Shown here in pieces: positions 42,278 to 51,054 of a stretch of 64,000 nt of DNA (the first letter of the stretch is position 1; the number at the start of each line of letters is the position of its first letter). The translations under genes were made by a program, and so were the position numbers. Below the pieces are notes generated by a model. That model saw nothing but the letters and a program-made list of their open reading frames with translations, searched no databases and was not told the origin of the DNA. Origin of the DNA: JANJTY01 sp038257155 (GTDB lineage: Bacteria > Pseudomonadota > Gammaproteobacteria > Xanthomonadales > Xanthomonadaceae); the NCBI GenBank assembly GCA_038257155.1, contig JBBSJP010000016.1, positions 1 to 64,000 of the forward strand. Direction: 5' to 3'.

Positions 42278-44317
42278 TCAGTCAATCGTGGGTCGCTGGC
42301 CTGCGGCGGTTGCCTGGAGGCGTTCCATCAATACCGGCCAGTCGACCTTCCGCTGGAAGCCCACCACGGAAATCCGCGGCAGGCCGGAGCCTTCCACGAT
42401 AGTGTAGCCCTGCCCGGATGAATCGATTCCGCCCATGTAACAGATGTTCCGCTCCAGCCGGCAGCTGATGCCGATGCGCGAATAGCCGAAGGTTTCGAAG
42501 GCACGCAGGAAGCTGGCCTGGATGCCGCCGGCCAGGCCGCCGCCTCCAACCGAAGACAGGTCGCGCACCGCGCGCTGGCTGATGCGGCGCGGGCCTGGCG
42601 CGTCCTTTACGGTGCGCAGCTCGGCCTCGAATGCGGCCGGCGACCAGTCGAGCAGGCGCAGCCCGCGAATGTGGCCTTCCATGCGGCCGGTGATCTCGCC
42701 GAAACCGAAGACGGCGGTCAGCGGCTGCAGGTCGAGATTGGCGAAGCGCACGTCGGCGCTGAGCGTCGGCGCCACGCCGAAGGGGCGTTCGAGAATGAGC
42801 TGGCCGATGTCGACGCTGCCGCCAAACAACTCCATACGCAGGCCGCCGTCGAGGGTAAGCGTGCCCTTGGCGTAATAGGCACGTGGCAGGCTGCCGGACA
42901 TGCGGCCAGTGAAGGCCGGCCATTTCAGCGCGCTGCTCAGTTCTGCGAGGTCGAGGTCGCGCAGTTCGATGCCAAGATCGAGGCTGGGTCCTTCCTCGTC
43001 GCCACCTGGCAACCAGTGCAGCCGACCTATTTCCAGCGCCCCTGCGAAGGCAGGAACCAAAATGGCTTGGGCCAGCGCCATTCCGCCGGCACGGCTCTCC
43101 AGCGTGGCACCTGAGGCACCCAGCGACAGTCCGTAGACTTCGATCTGCTTCCAGGCCAGTTGACTGCGCGCTGCAGCATCACCGGCGGTCCACGCCAGAT
43201 CACCGACCACCTCATCGAATGCAAAGCGCCCAGCGGCATCGCGCGCCGTGGCCGCCAGATTGGTGACATTCAAGCGCTGCCAGCCGCCATCGGCGCGTTC
43301 CATCGCGACTGTCGCGCGACCCTCGATCTGCAAGCCGGCAAGGCCGAGCGTTCCGAGCAGGGATTCACCGTAGCGCGCCTGCGCGGCAGCCAGGTCACTG
43401 AGTTCGCCCTGCAGGCTGAGCTGCGCGAGCACGTCGTCTGCCTTCGGTTGCAGCAGCGCCTCGGTCTGCAGATTCAGGACTCCGCCATCGGTCCAGTGCA
43501 GGCGCTGCAGTGCGATTGATCCATCGGCACGGCCCTGCAGCGCCAGGTCCAGCTCCACGCCCTTGGGCGGCAAGCTGGCGTAAAGCGGGCCAAGCAAGAT
43601 CTCGCCGCCCAGTACCGGACCCTTGGCCGTCAGCGACCAGGTGCTGTCGCCAAAACTGCCCGACAGATCCGCTTGCAGACCCAGTCCGGCAGAAGCAATT
43701 TTCCCGTCGGGCGTGTCCAGATCGAGACCCTGCAGCGCGAGACGCCCAGACACCCCGAGGCTTTCGTCCTGCGACAGATCCAGGGCCAGCTTGCCGCTCA
43801 GCTGTCCACCCTGCACCTGAGCTTCGGCCCACAGCCATTCCTGCAGAGGCGCCAGCCAATCCATGGGCAAGCTGCCGGCCTGCAGGTCGGCGGTGGCCTG
43901 TTCGAATCGGTAGTCGGCAGCGAGGCTGGCGCTGCCGCGGGTCAGGCTTGCCGACAGGGCGCTTTCATCAAACGCGAGCAGCAACTCGCCGCGGCGCAGT
44001 CCCTCGGCGCTGGCCGGTCCCTTGCACTGGCTGCGTCCAGCAACATCTTCCAGCTGGCAGCGCCATTTTACCCGGGTGAATACATAGCCAACTTCCGAGG
44101 CATCGAGTCGCCCGATGCTGAGCTCGATGTCCGGCGAGCTTGCGCCTTCGACCCAGTTCAGAGTGGCCTTGATGTCCTGCGCGCGCCCGAGCGGCAGGAT
44201 TGCCTGCTCAACGCTGACCACGACGCGCTGGGCTGCATCCGCTTGGCTCGCCGCGACAAGCAGGGGCAGCAAAAGCAGGATCGATCGGCAGAGGAAAGCT
44301 ACCATGCGCGACAGCAT
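42278..44317 (-). CDS. ydbH: YdbH-like intermembrane transport protein
   Basis: A 679-residue protein with an N-terminal hydrophobic segment (VAFLCRSILLLLPLLVAASQADA), either a signal anchor or a signal peptide. The remainder is almost entirely repeating beta strands rich in amphipathic L/G/D segments, as expected for an AsmA-like or TamB-like lipid-conducting groove. The conserved C-terminal YdbH part has GRMEGHIRGLRLLDWSP, GGLAGGIQASFLRAFETFGYSRIGISCRLERNICYMGG split across about 580-640, and a short tail. It is shorter than E. coli YdbH (about 880 residues). It pairs with the ydbL-like gene 21 nt downstream; no ynbE-like gene lies between. The start at 44317 has AGGA 8 nt upstream. Confidence 0.75.
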   Translation of the reverse strand: MLSRMVAFLCRSILLLLPLLVAASQADAAQRVVVSVEQAILPLGRAQDIKATLNWVEGASSPDIELSIGRLDASEVGYVFTRVKWRCQLEDVAGRSQCKGPASAEGLRRGELLLAFDESALSASLTRGSASLAADYRFEQATADLQAGSLPMDWLAPLQEWLWAEAQVQGGQLSGKLALDLSQDESLGVSGRLALQGLDLDTPDGKIASAGLGLQADLSGSFGDSTWSLTAKGPVLGGEILLGPLYASLPPKGVELDLALQGRADGSIALQRLHWTDGGVLNLQTEALLQPKADDVLAQLSLQGELSDLAAAQARYGESLLGTLGLAGLQIEGRATVAMERADGGWQRLNVTNLAATARDAAGRFAFDEVVGDLAWTAGDAAARSQLAWKQIEVYGLSLGASGATLESRAGGMALAQAILVPAFAGALEIGRLHWLPGGDEEGPSLDLGIELRDLDLAELSSALKWPAFTGRMSGSLPRAYYAKGTLTLDGGLRMELFGGSVDIGQLILERPFGVAPTLSADVRFANLDLQPLTAVFGFGEITGRMEGHIRGLRLLDWSPAAFEAELRTVKDAPGPRRISQRAVRDLSSVGGGGLAGGIQASFLRAFETFGYSRIGISCRLERNICYMGGIDSSGQGYTIVEGSGLPRISVVGFQRKVDWPVLMERLQATAAGQRPTID

Positions 44318-44338
44318 ACCGAGTCCTGCCTGAAGCCA

Positions 44339-45100
44339 ATGCCAGATCCAGATCACGGGCATCCATCGCACTCGATCCTGCTGCTCGAGGACGAGCCGGT
44401 CAGTGCCGAATTTCTTTGCGCCGCGCTCACGCCGCTGGGACTGCAGGTATGCCACGCCGCTTCACTGCAGCAGGCACGCAACTTGCTGCTGCAGCATCGG
44501 TTCTCGCTGCTGCTGCTTGATCTGAACCTGCCTGATGGCCACGGCGACGAGTTGCTGAGAGCGCTTCGCGTCACCCAGGACAGTCCTTCGCAAGCATCGT
44601 TGGCCCTGGCCCTTACGGCCGAGCTCGACCAGGCGCAGCGGGCAGCGTTGCGCGATGCGGGCTTCGCCGACGCACTGGTCAAGCCCATCGCAGCCGCGGC
44701 GCTGCGCGATGCGGTGAATCGCTGGCTGGCAGATCCGGTAGCAGCTGAGTTCACCGAGCCCGATGGCGCAGTCGGAGAGCCCGTGGTCTGGGACGATGAC
44801 GCTGGGTTGCTCACCTGCGGCGGCAGCCAGGAGGTACTCGGCGCACTCCGCGGCCTGTTCCTGAAGGAGTTGCCCGAACAGGCGGCACGCATTCGCGCAG
44901 GCCTGCTTGAGGGACGAGGCGGCGATGCGCTCGACGAACTGCACCGCTTGCTGGCTGGCTGCGGCTTCTGCGGCGCAAGCACCTTGGCCGGCGTGGCCCG
45001 CGATCTGATGCAACGGGTGCGCGAAGCCGGCGATCTCGATACCGCGATCGCTGGGTTTGATACGGCGGTCGCTCAGGTCCTGGACCAACCGCTGGACTAG
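44339..45100 (+). CDS. Response regulator with C-terminal HPt domain
   Basis: A 253-residue protein. The receiver domain (about 11-130) has the acidic pair E17/D18 in LLLEDEP, the phospho-acceptor Asp61 in LLLLDLNLPDG, and Lys115 in DALVKPI. A short linker leads to a helical domain (about 160-250) whose ELHRLLAGCGFCGASTL fits a histidine phosphotransfer site with His202. It has no DNA-binding or enzymatic output, so it probably relays phosphate inside a multi-step phosphorelay; the partner kinase is not in the window. The gene is divergent from the ydbH-like gene (21 nt between start codons) and overlaps recO tail to tail by 4 nt. Confidence 0.8.
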   Translation: MPDPDHGHPSHSILLLEDEPVSAEFLCAALTPLGLQVCHAASLQQARNLLLQHRFSLLLLDLNLPDGHGDELLRALRVTQDSPSQASLALALTAELDQAQRAALRDAGFADALVKPIAAAALRDAVNRWLADPVAAEFTEPDGAVGEPVVWDDDAGLLTCGGSQEVLGALRGLFLKELPEQAARIRAGLLEGRGGDALDELHRLLAGCGFCGASTLAGVARDLMQRVREAGDLDTAIAGFDTAVAQVLDQPLD

Positions 45101-45804
45101 TCCTCGGATCGTCCCGCGCGAAATTCGCGCAGCAGGCGGCGCGAGCGCAGCTCCTCATCTCCCAGCTGCGCCTGCAGCAGGCCTTGCAGCAGGCGACGAA
45201 TCGGGCCCTGCAGCGAGGCCTCGGGTTCCGCGTCCTGAGCCAGCGCCAGCAATGCACGGACTTCGATGGCGCTGGGGTCACCGGCGGCAGCCAGCTGTGG
45301 TCCGACATCGGCGACGTAATGGCAGTACAGACCCGGGTCCTCGGCAACACCGTCCAGCATCAGCCCGTAACCGCAAGCCGCCAGCAGATCGCGCTCGAAC
45401 AGGCGCAAGGCCCAGGGCAGACTGCTGCCCGTCTGCGCCGCGGCCAGGCTGCCGGCGTAGCGCAGGAACAGTCCAGTGAGCGCCTCGCCACGCGGCAGCA
45501 GGCGCTGGCAGAGTTCGTTGAGATAGAAGCCTGCCAGCAAACCTTCCCCGGACAGTGCCAGGGCGGCACCGGCGGCTTCAAAGCCGCGCATCTGGCCCAG
45601 TTCGCCGCGCTGCTGCCAACTCAGGCTCAGCGGTTGAAAGGGTTGCAGCAAGGCGCGGCTGGCGGCGGATCTCGGGCCGCGAACGCCGCGCGCCACCAGG
45701 CCAATGCGGCCATGGCCCGGTGTCAACACATCGATCAGCAGGCTGGTTTCGCGGTAGGGACGCGCGTGCAGGATGTAGGCAGGCTCGCCCTCGACGCGCA
45801 GCAC
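45097..45804 (-). CDS. recO: DNA repair protein RecO
   Basis: RecO anneals single strands and loads RecA with RecR in the RecF pathway. The 235-residue protein has the N-terminal OB-fold (AYILHARPYRETSLLIDVLTPGHGRIGLVARGVRG spread over 9-43) followed by a helical domain (LFERDLLAACGYGLMLD). The zinc-binding Cys set of some RecO proteins is lacking, as is usual in gammaproteobacteria. The start is GTG at 45804, with no clear ribosome-binding site because the era-recO repeat element ends 11 nt upstream. An alternative start cannot be excluded. It is the last gene of the rpoE-to-recO block. Confidence 0.9.
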   Translation of the reverse strand: MLRVEGEPAYILHARPYRETSLLIDVLTPGHGRIGLVARGVRGPRSAASRALLQPFQPLSLSWQQRGELGQMRGFEAAGAALALSGEGLLAGFYLNELCQRLLPRGEALTGLFLRYAGSLAAAQTGSSLPWALRLFERDLLAACGYGLMLDGVAEDPGLYCHYVADVGPQLAAAGDPSAIEVRALLALAQDAEPEASLQGPIRRLLQGLLQAQLGDEELRSRRLLREFRAGRSED

Positions 45805-45814
45805 GTTGACGCTC

Positions 45815-46032
45815 TAGCCCGAAGATTTCATGAAATCGCGCGATGATCGCGCAGGATACTGATCGCACAAGGGATTTTCTGAGGGAGCGCCGTATCGGCC
45901 ATACGGCCGACCGAGCGAAGCGAAGGCGCAGGCTGCGCAGCAGCCGTTGTCGCGAAGCGGCCGACCGAAGAAAATGCCTTGTGCGGTCAGGAGACAAGCG
46001 AGGGCGCGCGATCTCATGAAATCTTCGGGCTA
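45815..46032. mobile_element. MITE-like element with terminal inverted repeats between era and recO
   Basis: The two ends match in inverse orientation over 28 bp with one mismatch (TAGCCCGAAGATTTCATGA then A or G, then ATCGCGCG). A second block near CTGATCGCACAAGGGATTTTCT matches further in, giving arms of about 66 bp. Both ends finish in TA. The middle holds a GGCCGTATGGCC-like palindrome and a 57-bp stretch also found at 41547-41602. It encodes no protein. The right end supplies the TAG stop codon of era, and recO starts just beyond the left end. Confidence 0.7.
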
Positions 46033-46923
46033 CTGATAACCGAACTGCTGCAGGGCGCGTTCGTCATCCGACCAGTTTTCCCGCACCTTGCACCACAGTT
46101 CCAGGTGCACCTTGGTGCCGCTGGCGGCCTCCAGTTCGTGCCGGGCGCGCTGGCCAATGCGTTTCATGCGCTCGCCGCCGGCTCCGATAACAATCGGCTT
46201 CTGGCCTTCACGCTCCACCCAGATGACCGCGCGAATGCGGCGCAGGGTCGGAGTTTCCTCGTAGGCCTCGATCTCCACCGTGGTGGCATAGGGCAACTCC
46301 TGGCCGAGCTGCAGCATGAGCTGCTCGCGGATGGTTTCGGCGGTAAGAAAACGCTCGCTGCGGTCGGTGATCTCGTCTTCGCCGAAGATCGGCTCGGACT
46401 CGGGCATCAACCGGATCAGTTCGTCGCGCAGGGCCTCAAGGCCCTTGCCCTTCAACGCAGAAATCGGATGCACGCCGGCGAAAACCCGCTCACGGGTGAT
46501 TTCGGCAATAAAGGGCAGCAAGGCGGTCTTGTCCTTCAGCTTGTCGACCTTGTTGATCGCCAGCACGCAGGGCAGGCCAGCCTCGGACAACGCCGCATAG
46601 GCGAACCCGTCCTGCTCGGTCCAGCGACCGGCTTCGATCACCAGCAGCACGGCCTGCACTTCGGTGATCGCGCCGCGCGCGGCTCGGTTCATGTACCGGC
46701 TCATGGCACCACGCTGGTCGCTGTGCAGGCCCGGTGTATCGAGCAGCACCAGTTGCCCATGAGGGAAGCTGCCAACGCCGAGGATTCGGTGACGCGTGGT
46801 CTGCGCCTTGGGGCTGACGATGCTGAGCTTGTACCCGATCAGGGCATTCAGCAGGGTGGACTTGCCGACGTTGGGACGGCCGATGACGGCGACATAGCCG
46901 GCTCTGAAGGGGGTATTGGTCAT
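46030..46923 (-). CDS. era: GTPase Era
   Basis: Era binds 16S rRNA and assists 30S maturation. The 297-residue protein has the GTPase motifs GRPNVGKST (G1, about 15-23), TTRHR around G2, DTPG (G3) and NKVD (G4). A C-terminal KH domain carries the IGAGGERMKRIGQRARHELE region. The start ATG at 46923 gives MTNTPFRAGYVAVIG, as in homologues; a longer open frame covers only the rnc-era spacer. The stop TAG overlaps the terminal repeat of the 218-bp element. It lies 166 nt downstream of rnc. Confidence 0.95.
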   Translation of the reverse strand: MTNTPFRAGYVAVIGRPNVGKSTLLNALIGYKLSIVSPKAQTTRHRILGVGSFPHGQLVLLDTPGLHSDQRGAMSRYMNRAARGAITEVQAVLLVIEAGRWTEQDGFAYAALSEAGLPCVLAINKVDKLKDKTALLPFIAEITRERVFAGVHPISALKGKGLEALRDELIRLMPESEPIFGEDEITDRSERFLTAETIREQLMLQLGQELPYATTVEIEAYEETPTLRRIRAVIWVEREGQKPIVIGAGGERMKRIGQRARHELEAASGTKVHLELWCKVRENWSDDERALQQFGYQ

Positions 46924-47089
46924 GCCGCGATTGTGGGGCCGCGCGCCCGGGCGGTCCAGTTCAGCGTCTGAAGATATCGAGCGCCGGGGAGTAGAGGTCG
47001 CCACTCTATCCTGTCGAGACGCAGGGTCGCGTGAGGAAACCGTGCTGAAGCAGACAGCCTCAGCCAAATCCCGTAGATCTCAGCCACGT

Positions 47090-47731
47090 TCAACCCTGCA
47101 ACTGACGCAACACCTCGGCAGCGGCCGCCTGCTCGGCGGCGCGGCGCGAGCCGCCCTCGCCTTCCAGTGCCATGCGCGGGTCGCTGAGCGAACAGGCGAC
47201 GCGGAAACGCTGTGCGTGTTCCTCGCCACTGGACTCGACCAGCTCATACTCCGGCAGCGGCAGGCGGCGGCCCTGCAGCCACTCCTGCAGGCGCGTCTTG
47301 GGGTCTTTCTCCAGCTTGGCCGGCAGGGCCTGCAGCAGCGGATCGAGCCAGGACAGAACGAACCCGCGGCAGGCGTCCAGGCCGGCATCGAGATAGATGG
47401 CAGCGACGATCGCTTCCAGGGCATCGGCCAGGATGGAATCGCGGCGATGGCCGCCACTCTTCATCTCACCAGGCCCCAGCACGATCCGTGCACCCAGATC
47501 GAGATCGCGGGCAACGCCCGCCAGGGTCGATTCCCTCACGAGTTCGGCCCGCGCGCGGGTCAACAGCCCTTCGTCGGCGCGCGGCCAGTGCTGCACCAGG
47601 GTTTCGGCGGCAATCATGCCCAGCAGGGCGTCACCGAGGAACTCGAAGCGTTCGTTGTGCGGGCTGCCGGCGCTGCGGTGGGTCAGCGCCTGCAGCAGCA
47701 GCTCAGGCTGCGAGAATCGATGCTGGATCAC
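47090..47731 (-). CDS. rnc: Ribonuclease III
   Basis: RNase III cuts double-stranded RNA in rRNA precursors and some mRNAs. The 213-residue protein has the catalytic signature NERFEFLGDALLG (about 27-39), the second acidic cluster in DALEAIVAAIYLDAG, and a C-terminal double-stranded RNA-binding domain (DPKTRLQEWLQGR to RRAAEQAAAAEVLRQL). The length is slightly below the roughly 226 residues of E. coli. It is preceded on the same strand by the DUF4845 gene (26 nt) and lepB, and followed by era. Confidence 0.95.
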   Translation of the reverse strand: MIQHRFSQPELLLQALTHRSAGSPHNERFEFLGDALLGMIAAETLVQHWPRADEGLLTRARAELVRESTLAGVARDLDLGARIVLGPGEMKSGGHRRDSILADALEAIVAAIYLDAGLDACRGFVLSWLDPLLQALPAKLEKDPKTRLQEWLQGRRLPLPEYELVESSGEEHAQRFRVACSLSDPRMALEGEGGSRRAAEQAAAAEVLRQLQG

Positions 47732-47757
47732 GCGTAACGCAATGCCGGCCCCAGCTT

Positions 47758-48126
47758 TCAGGGCTGACGAGCCAGGTCCACGGTGTTTTCGAACACAGCC
47801 ACGAAGTCGATGTTGTAGATCATCGGACGGCGCACTTCATAGGCGATGGTGAGGTTGTAGCCTCCCTCGCGGGTGATCTTGATGTGTTCGGGCTTGACGC
47901 TGTCAATGTAGCTGATGTTGAAGCGCTTCTTCAGCATGGCGCGGATTTGATCCGGGCTCTTTTGTGCCACGCCGGGCTCGTTCTGGACGCTCTTCATCGC
48001 GGTGACCACCGAGTAGTACTCGGTATAGACCGGGAACAGCTTCATGATGATAAAAGCGAAAAAGCCTCCCACCATGAGCACGATGAGAAAGCTCATCAAG
48101 GTGATACCGCGCTGATTCGAACGCAT
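47758..48126 (-). CDS. DUF4845 single-pass membrane protein
   Basis: A 122-residue protein with a basic N terminus (MRSNQRGITL) and one membrane helix (SFLIVLMVGGFFAFIIMKLFPV, about 11-32). A small extracytoplasmic domain ending FENTVDLARQP follows. The N terminus resembles a prepilin-like RGxTL segment, but this protein is typically found as DUF4845 between lepB and rnc in gamma- and betaproteobacteria, as here. The function is unknown. GAGG 9 nt upstream supports the ATG at 48126 over an ATG 36 nt earlier. It is probably cotranscribed with lepB and rnc. Confidence 0.82.
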   Translation of the reverse strand: MRSNQRGITLMSFLIVLMVGGFFAFIIMKLFPVYTEYYSVVTAMKSVQNEPGVAQKSPDQIRAMLKKRFNISYIDSVKPEHIKITREGGYNLTIAYEVRRPMIYNIDFVAVFENTVDLARQP

Positions 48127-48195
48127 GTTGGCTGCCTCGCTGGCCGTTTCCCCGGGCATCACTTTACCCGAAAAGTCGTCGATTGCGCCCTCTGG

Positions 48196-48993
48196 TTATC
48201 GGATTGAGGTGCCGATCCGGCTGAAGTCCACTCCGCCGCCCTTGCCGTCCCAGTTCATCCAGATGAAGAACGCGCGCCCGACCAGGTGGCGTTCCTCGAC
48301 AAATCCCCAGAAGCGGCTGTCTTCGCTGTTGTCGCGGTTGTCGCCCATCACGAAGTAGGACCCTTCCGGTACCGTCCAGGCCCCTTCGGAGCGCGGCATC
48401 ATGAAACTGACGGGGCGCCGCAGGATCTCGTGCTCGGCCTCACCCAACTGCTCGCGCAGATGCTCGGCGCCGGTCATGTCGCGCCCGCTGCCTTCACCGA
48501 TATAGCGACCGATGGGCTCCTGCGCGACTTGCACACCGTTCACGTAGATCACTTTGTTGCGGTAGGCGATCTGGTCACCCGGCAGCCCAACAACGCGCTT
48601 GATGTAGTCCTGTGACGGGTTGACCGGGTACTTGAACACCACCACGTCGCCACGCTCAGGCGTGCCGATGTCGACAAACTTCTTGTTCAGCACCGGAATA
48701 CGCAAGCCGTAGGCAAACTTGTTCACCAGGATGAAGTCGCCAACCAGCAGGGTCGGCATCATCGAGCTGGACGGAATGCGGAAGGGCTCGGCCAGAAACG
48801 AACGCAGCAGCAGGATCACGAACAGCACGGGAAAGAACGAGCGGGCGTACTCGACGATGGTCGGCTCGGTCGCCTCACGCCCCTGTGCGGCGCGCTCGGC
48901 ACGCGCCTTGGCGAAGACCAGATGGTCGAACAGCCAGATGAAGCCTGAAGCGGCGGTCAGGCTGACAAGAATGGCGGCGAAGTCGAAGTTCAT
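48196..48993 (-). CDS. lepB: Signal peptidase I
   Basis: LepB cleaves signal peptides of exported proteins at the periplasmic face of the inner membrane. The 265-residue protein has an N-terminal hydrophobic segment (about 5-28) and a second membrane helix (about 52-68). The catalytic Ser77 is in PSSSMMPTL and the general-base Lys132 in YIKRVVGLPGD, both conserved. GDNRDNSEDSRFWGFV marks the later conserved box. It follows lepA on the same strand by 127 nt. Confidence 0.95.
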   Translation of the reverse strand: MNFDFAAILVSLTAASGFIWLFDHLVFAKARAERAAQGREATEPTIVEYARSFFPVLFVILLLRSFLAEPFRIPSSSMMPTLLVGDFILVNKFAYGLRIPVLNKKFVDIGTPERGDVVVFKYPVNPSQDYIKRVVGLPGDQIAYRNKVIYVNGVQVAQEPIGRYIGEGSGRDMTGAEHLREQLGEAEHEILRRPVSFMMPRSEGAWTVPEGSYFVMGDNRDNSEDSRFWGFVEERHLVGRAFFIWMNWDGKGGGVDFSRIGTSIR

Positions 48994-49120
48994 GGGCGGC
49001 CGGGACGTGAGATTCGGGATTCGAAATTTTCGGGAGCAACAAAGAGGAAGGGAAGCGGCATTGCCGGCCCGCTGCCAATCAGGCCAGCCGTTGCCGGAAT
49101 TCTGCTCGCAAGCGAGGAAC

Positions 49121-50911
49121 TCATCGGTCCACCGAAAGCACCGCCAGGAAGGCTTCCTGCGGGATCTCGACGCGACCGACCTGCTTCATGCGCTTCTTGC
49201 CTTCCTTCTGTTTCTCCAGCAGTTTTTTCTTGCGCGTGGCGTCGCCACCGTAGCACTTGGCCAGCACGTTCTTGCGCATTGCCTTGACCGTGCTGCGCGA
49301 AATGATCTGCGCGCCCACCGCAGCCTGGATGGCGACATCGAACATCTGCCTTGGAATCAGCTCGCGCATCTTCTCGCACAGATCCCGGCCACGGCGGTCG
49401 GCCTGGCTGCGGTGCACGATCGAACTCAGCGCATCGACCCGGTCACCGTTGATCAGGGTGTCGACCCGCACGAAGGGGCCTGCATCGAAGCGCAGGAAGT
49501 GGTAATCGAGCGAGGCATAGCCACGCGACACTGACTTGAGCTTGTCGAAGAAGTCCATCACCACCTCGGCCATCGGCATCTCGTAGACGATCTGCACCTG
49601 GCTGGCGAGGTAGGAAATGCTCTTCTGCACGCCGCGCTTCTCTTCGCACAGCTTGATGACATTGCCGACGTAATCGGGCGGCGTAAGGACGGTGGCCAGG
49701 ATTATCGGCTCGCGAATTTCCTCGACCTTGTTGGCGGCCGGCAGCTTGGCCGGGTTGTCGAGCGGCATGATGCTGCCGTCGGTCAGCAGCAGCTCGTAGA
49801 CCACGGTGGGCGCGGTGGAAATCAGGTTGAGGTCGTACTCGCGCTCCAGGCGCTCCTGCACGATTTCCATGTGCAGCATGCCGAGGAAGCCGCAGCGGAA
49901 GCCGAAGCCCATCGCCTCGGAGCTTTCCGGCTCGAAATTGAGTGCAGCGTCGTTGAGACGGAGCTTTTCCAGTGCCTCGCGCAGCGCCGGGTAGTCATCG
50001 GCATCGACCGGGAACATGCCCGAGAACACTCTCGGCTGCATTTTCTGGAAACCGGGCAGCGGCTTGGCGGCCGGCTTGGCGGCCGAGGTCAGGGTGTCAC
50101 CGACCGGCGCACCGTGCACTTCCTTGATCGCCGCATTGACCCAGCCCACTTCGCCCGCGCCCAACTTGTCGAGCGGCTTGCGCTTGGGAGTGAACACGCC
50201 CACGCCGTCGACCTGGTGTACGCGGCCCGTGGACATGACCAGAATCTTGTCGCCCGGGCGGATCTCGCCCTGCATGACGCGAACCAGCGATACCACGCCC
50301 AGGTAGTTGTCGAACCAGGAATCGATGATCAGCGCCTGCAGGCGATCGGTATCGCCTGGCTTGGGCGGCGGAATCCGCGCCACGATGGCTTCCAGCACCT
50401 CGATCACGTTGAGACCGGTCTTGGCGCTGATCGCAACGGCATCGGTGGCATCAATGCCGATGACCGCCTCGATCTCCTCCTTGACCTTGTCGATGTCGGC
50501 CGTGGGCAGATCGATCTTGTTCAGCACGGGCACCACTTCCAGGCCCTGCTCGACTGCGGTGTAGCAATTGGCGACCGACTGGGCTTCCACGCCCTGCGCG
50601 GCATCGACCACCAGCAACGCGCCCTCGCAGGCGGCCAGCGAACGGCTCACTTCATAGCTGAAGTCGACGTGGCCCGGGGTATCGATGAAGTTGAGCTGGT
50701 AGGTCTGACCATCGCGCGCGGTGTAGGGCAAGGACACCGACTGGGCCTTGATCGTGATGCCGCGCTCGCGCTCGATCGGATTCGAGTCGAGAACCTGGGC
50801 TTCCATCTCGCGATCAGCCAGTCCGCCGCAGATCTGGATGATGCGATCGGCCAGAGTCGACTTGCCGTGATCGACGTGGGCAATGATGGAGAAGTTGCGG
50901 ATGTGCTGCAT
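49121..50911 (-). CDS. lepA: Elongation factor 4 (LepA)
   Basis: LepA/EF4 is a translational GTPase linked to ribosome back-translocation and initiation or assembly. The 596-residue length is normal. It opens MQHIRNFSIIAHVDHGKSTL with the P-loop, then IDTPGHVDF and NKIDLP. The elongation-factor domains II-V follow, and the LepA-specific C-terminal domain includes YASLDYHFLRF and KKKLLEKQKEGKKRMK. The ATG at 50911 was chosen because homologues begin at this point; an upstream in-frame start adds eleven unlikely residues. It lies between mucD and lepB. Confidence 0.96.
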   Translation of the reverse strand: MQHIRNFSIIAHVDHGKSTLADRIIQICGGLADREMEAQVLDSNPIERERGITIKAQSVSLPYTARDGQTYQLNFIDTPGHVDFSYEVSRSLAACEGALLVVDAAQGVEAQSVANCYTAVEQGLEVVPVLNKIDLPTADIDKVKEEIEAVIGIDATDAVAISAKTGLNVIEVLEAIVARIPPPKPGDTDRLQALIIDSWFDNYLGVVSLVRVMQGEIRPGDKILVMSTGRVHQVDGVGVFTPKRKPLDKLGAGEVGWVNAAIKEVHGAPVGDTLTSAAKPAAKPLPGFQKMQPRVFSGMFPVDADDYPALREALEKLRLNDAALNFEPESSEAMGFGFRCGFLGMLHMEIVQERLEREYDLNLISTAPTVVYELLLTDGSIMPLDNPAKLPAANKVEEIREPIILATVLTPPDYVGNVIKLCEEKRGVQKSISYLASQVQIVYEMPMAEVVMDFFDKLKSVSRGYASLDYHFLRFDAGPFVRVDTLINGDRVDALSSIVHRSQADRRGRDLCEKMRELIPRQMFDVAIQAAVGAQIISRSTVKAMRKNVLAKCYGGDATRKKKLLEKQKEGKKRMKQVGRVEIPQEAFLAVLSVDR

Positions 50912-51054
50912 GGAATTCCGATAGCGTCCCGGGGATCGGGCCACAAAAGCCCATCATTATGCCATGTCGCCGGCTGAACCCGTGGACGCGAGCCGCTACG
51001 CCGGGCGGGCGACCCGAGTCAGGCCGCCCGCCGGAGTACCGCTGGATTCGGCGT

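Noticed and set aside
45578..45997. Open frame across the era-recO element and recO start
   Set aside because: It runs antisense-phase through recO and the repeat element, and resembles the false frame at 41.5 kb only because both contain the same repeat.
51004..51032. GGCGGGCG/CGCCCGCC hairpin between lepA and mucD as a terminator
   Set aside because: The stem is plausible but no T-run follows on either strand, and both genes appear to belong to one unit.
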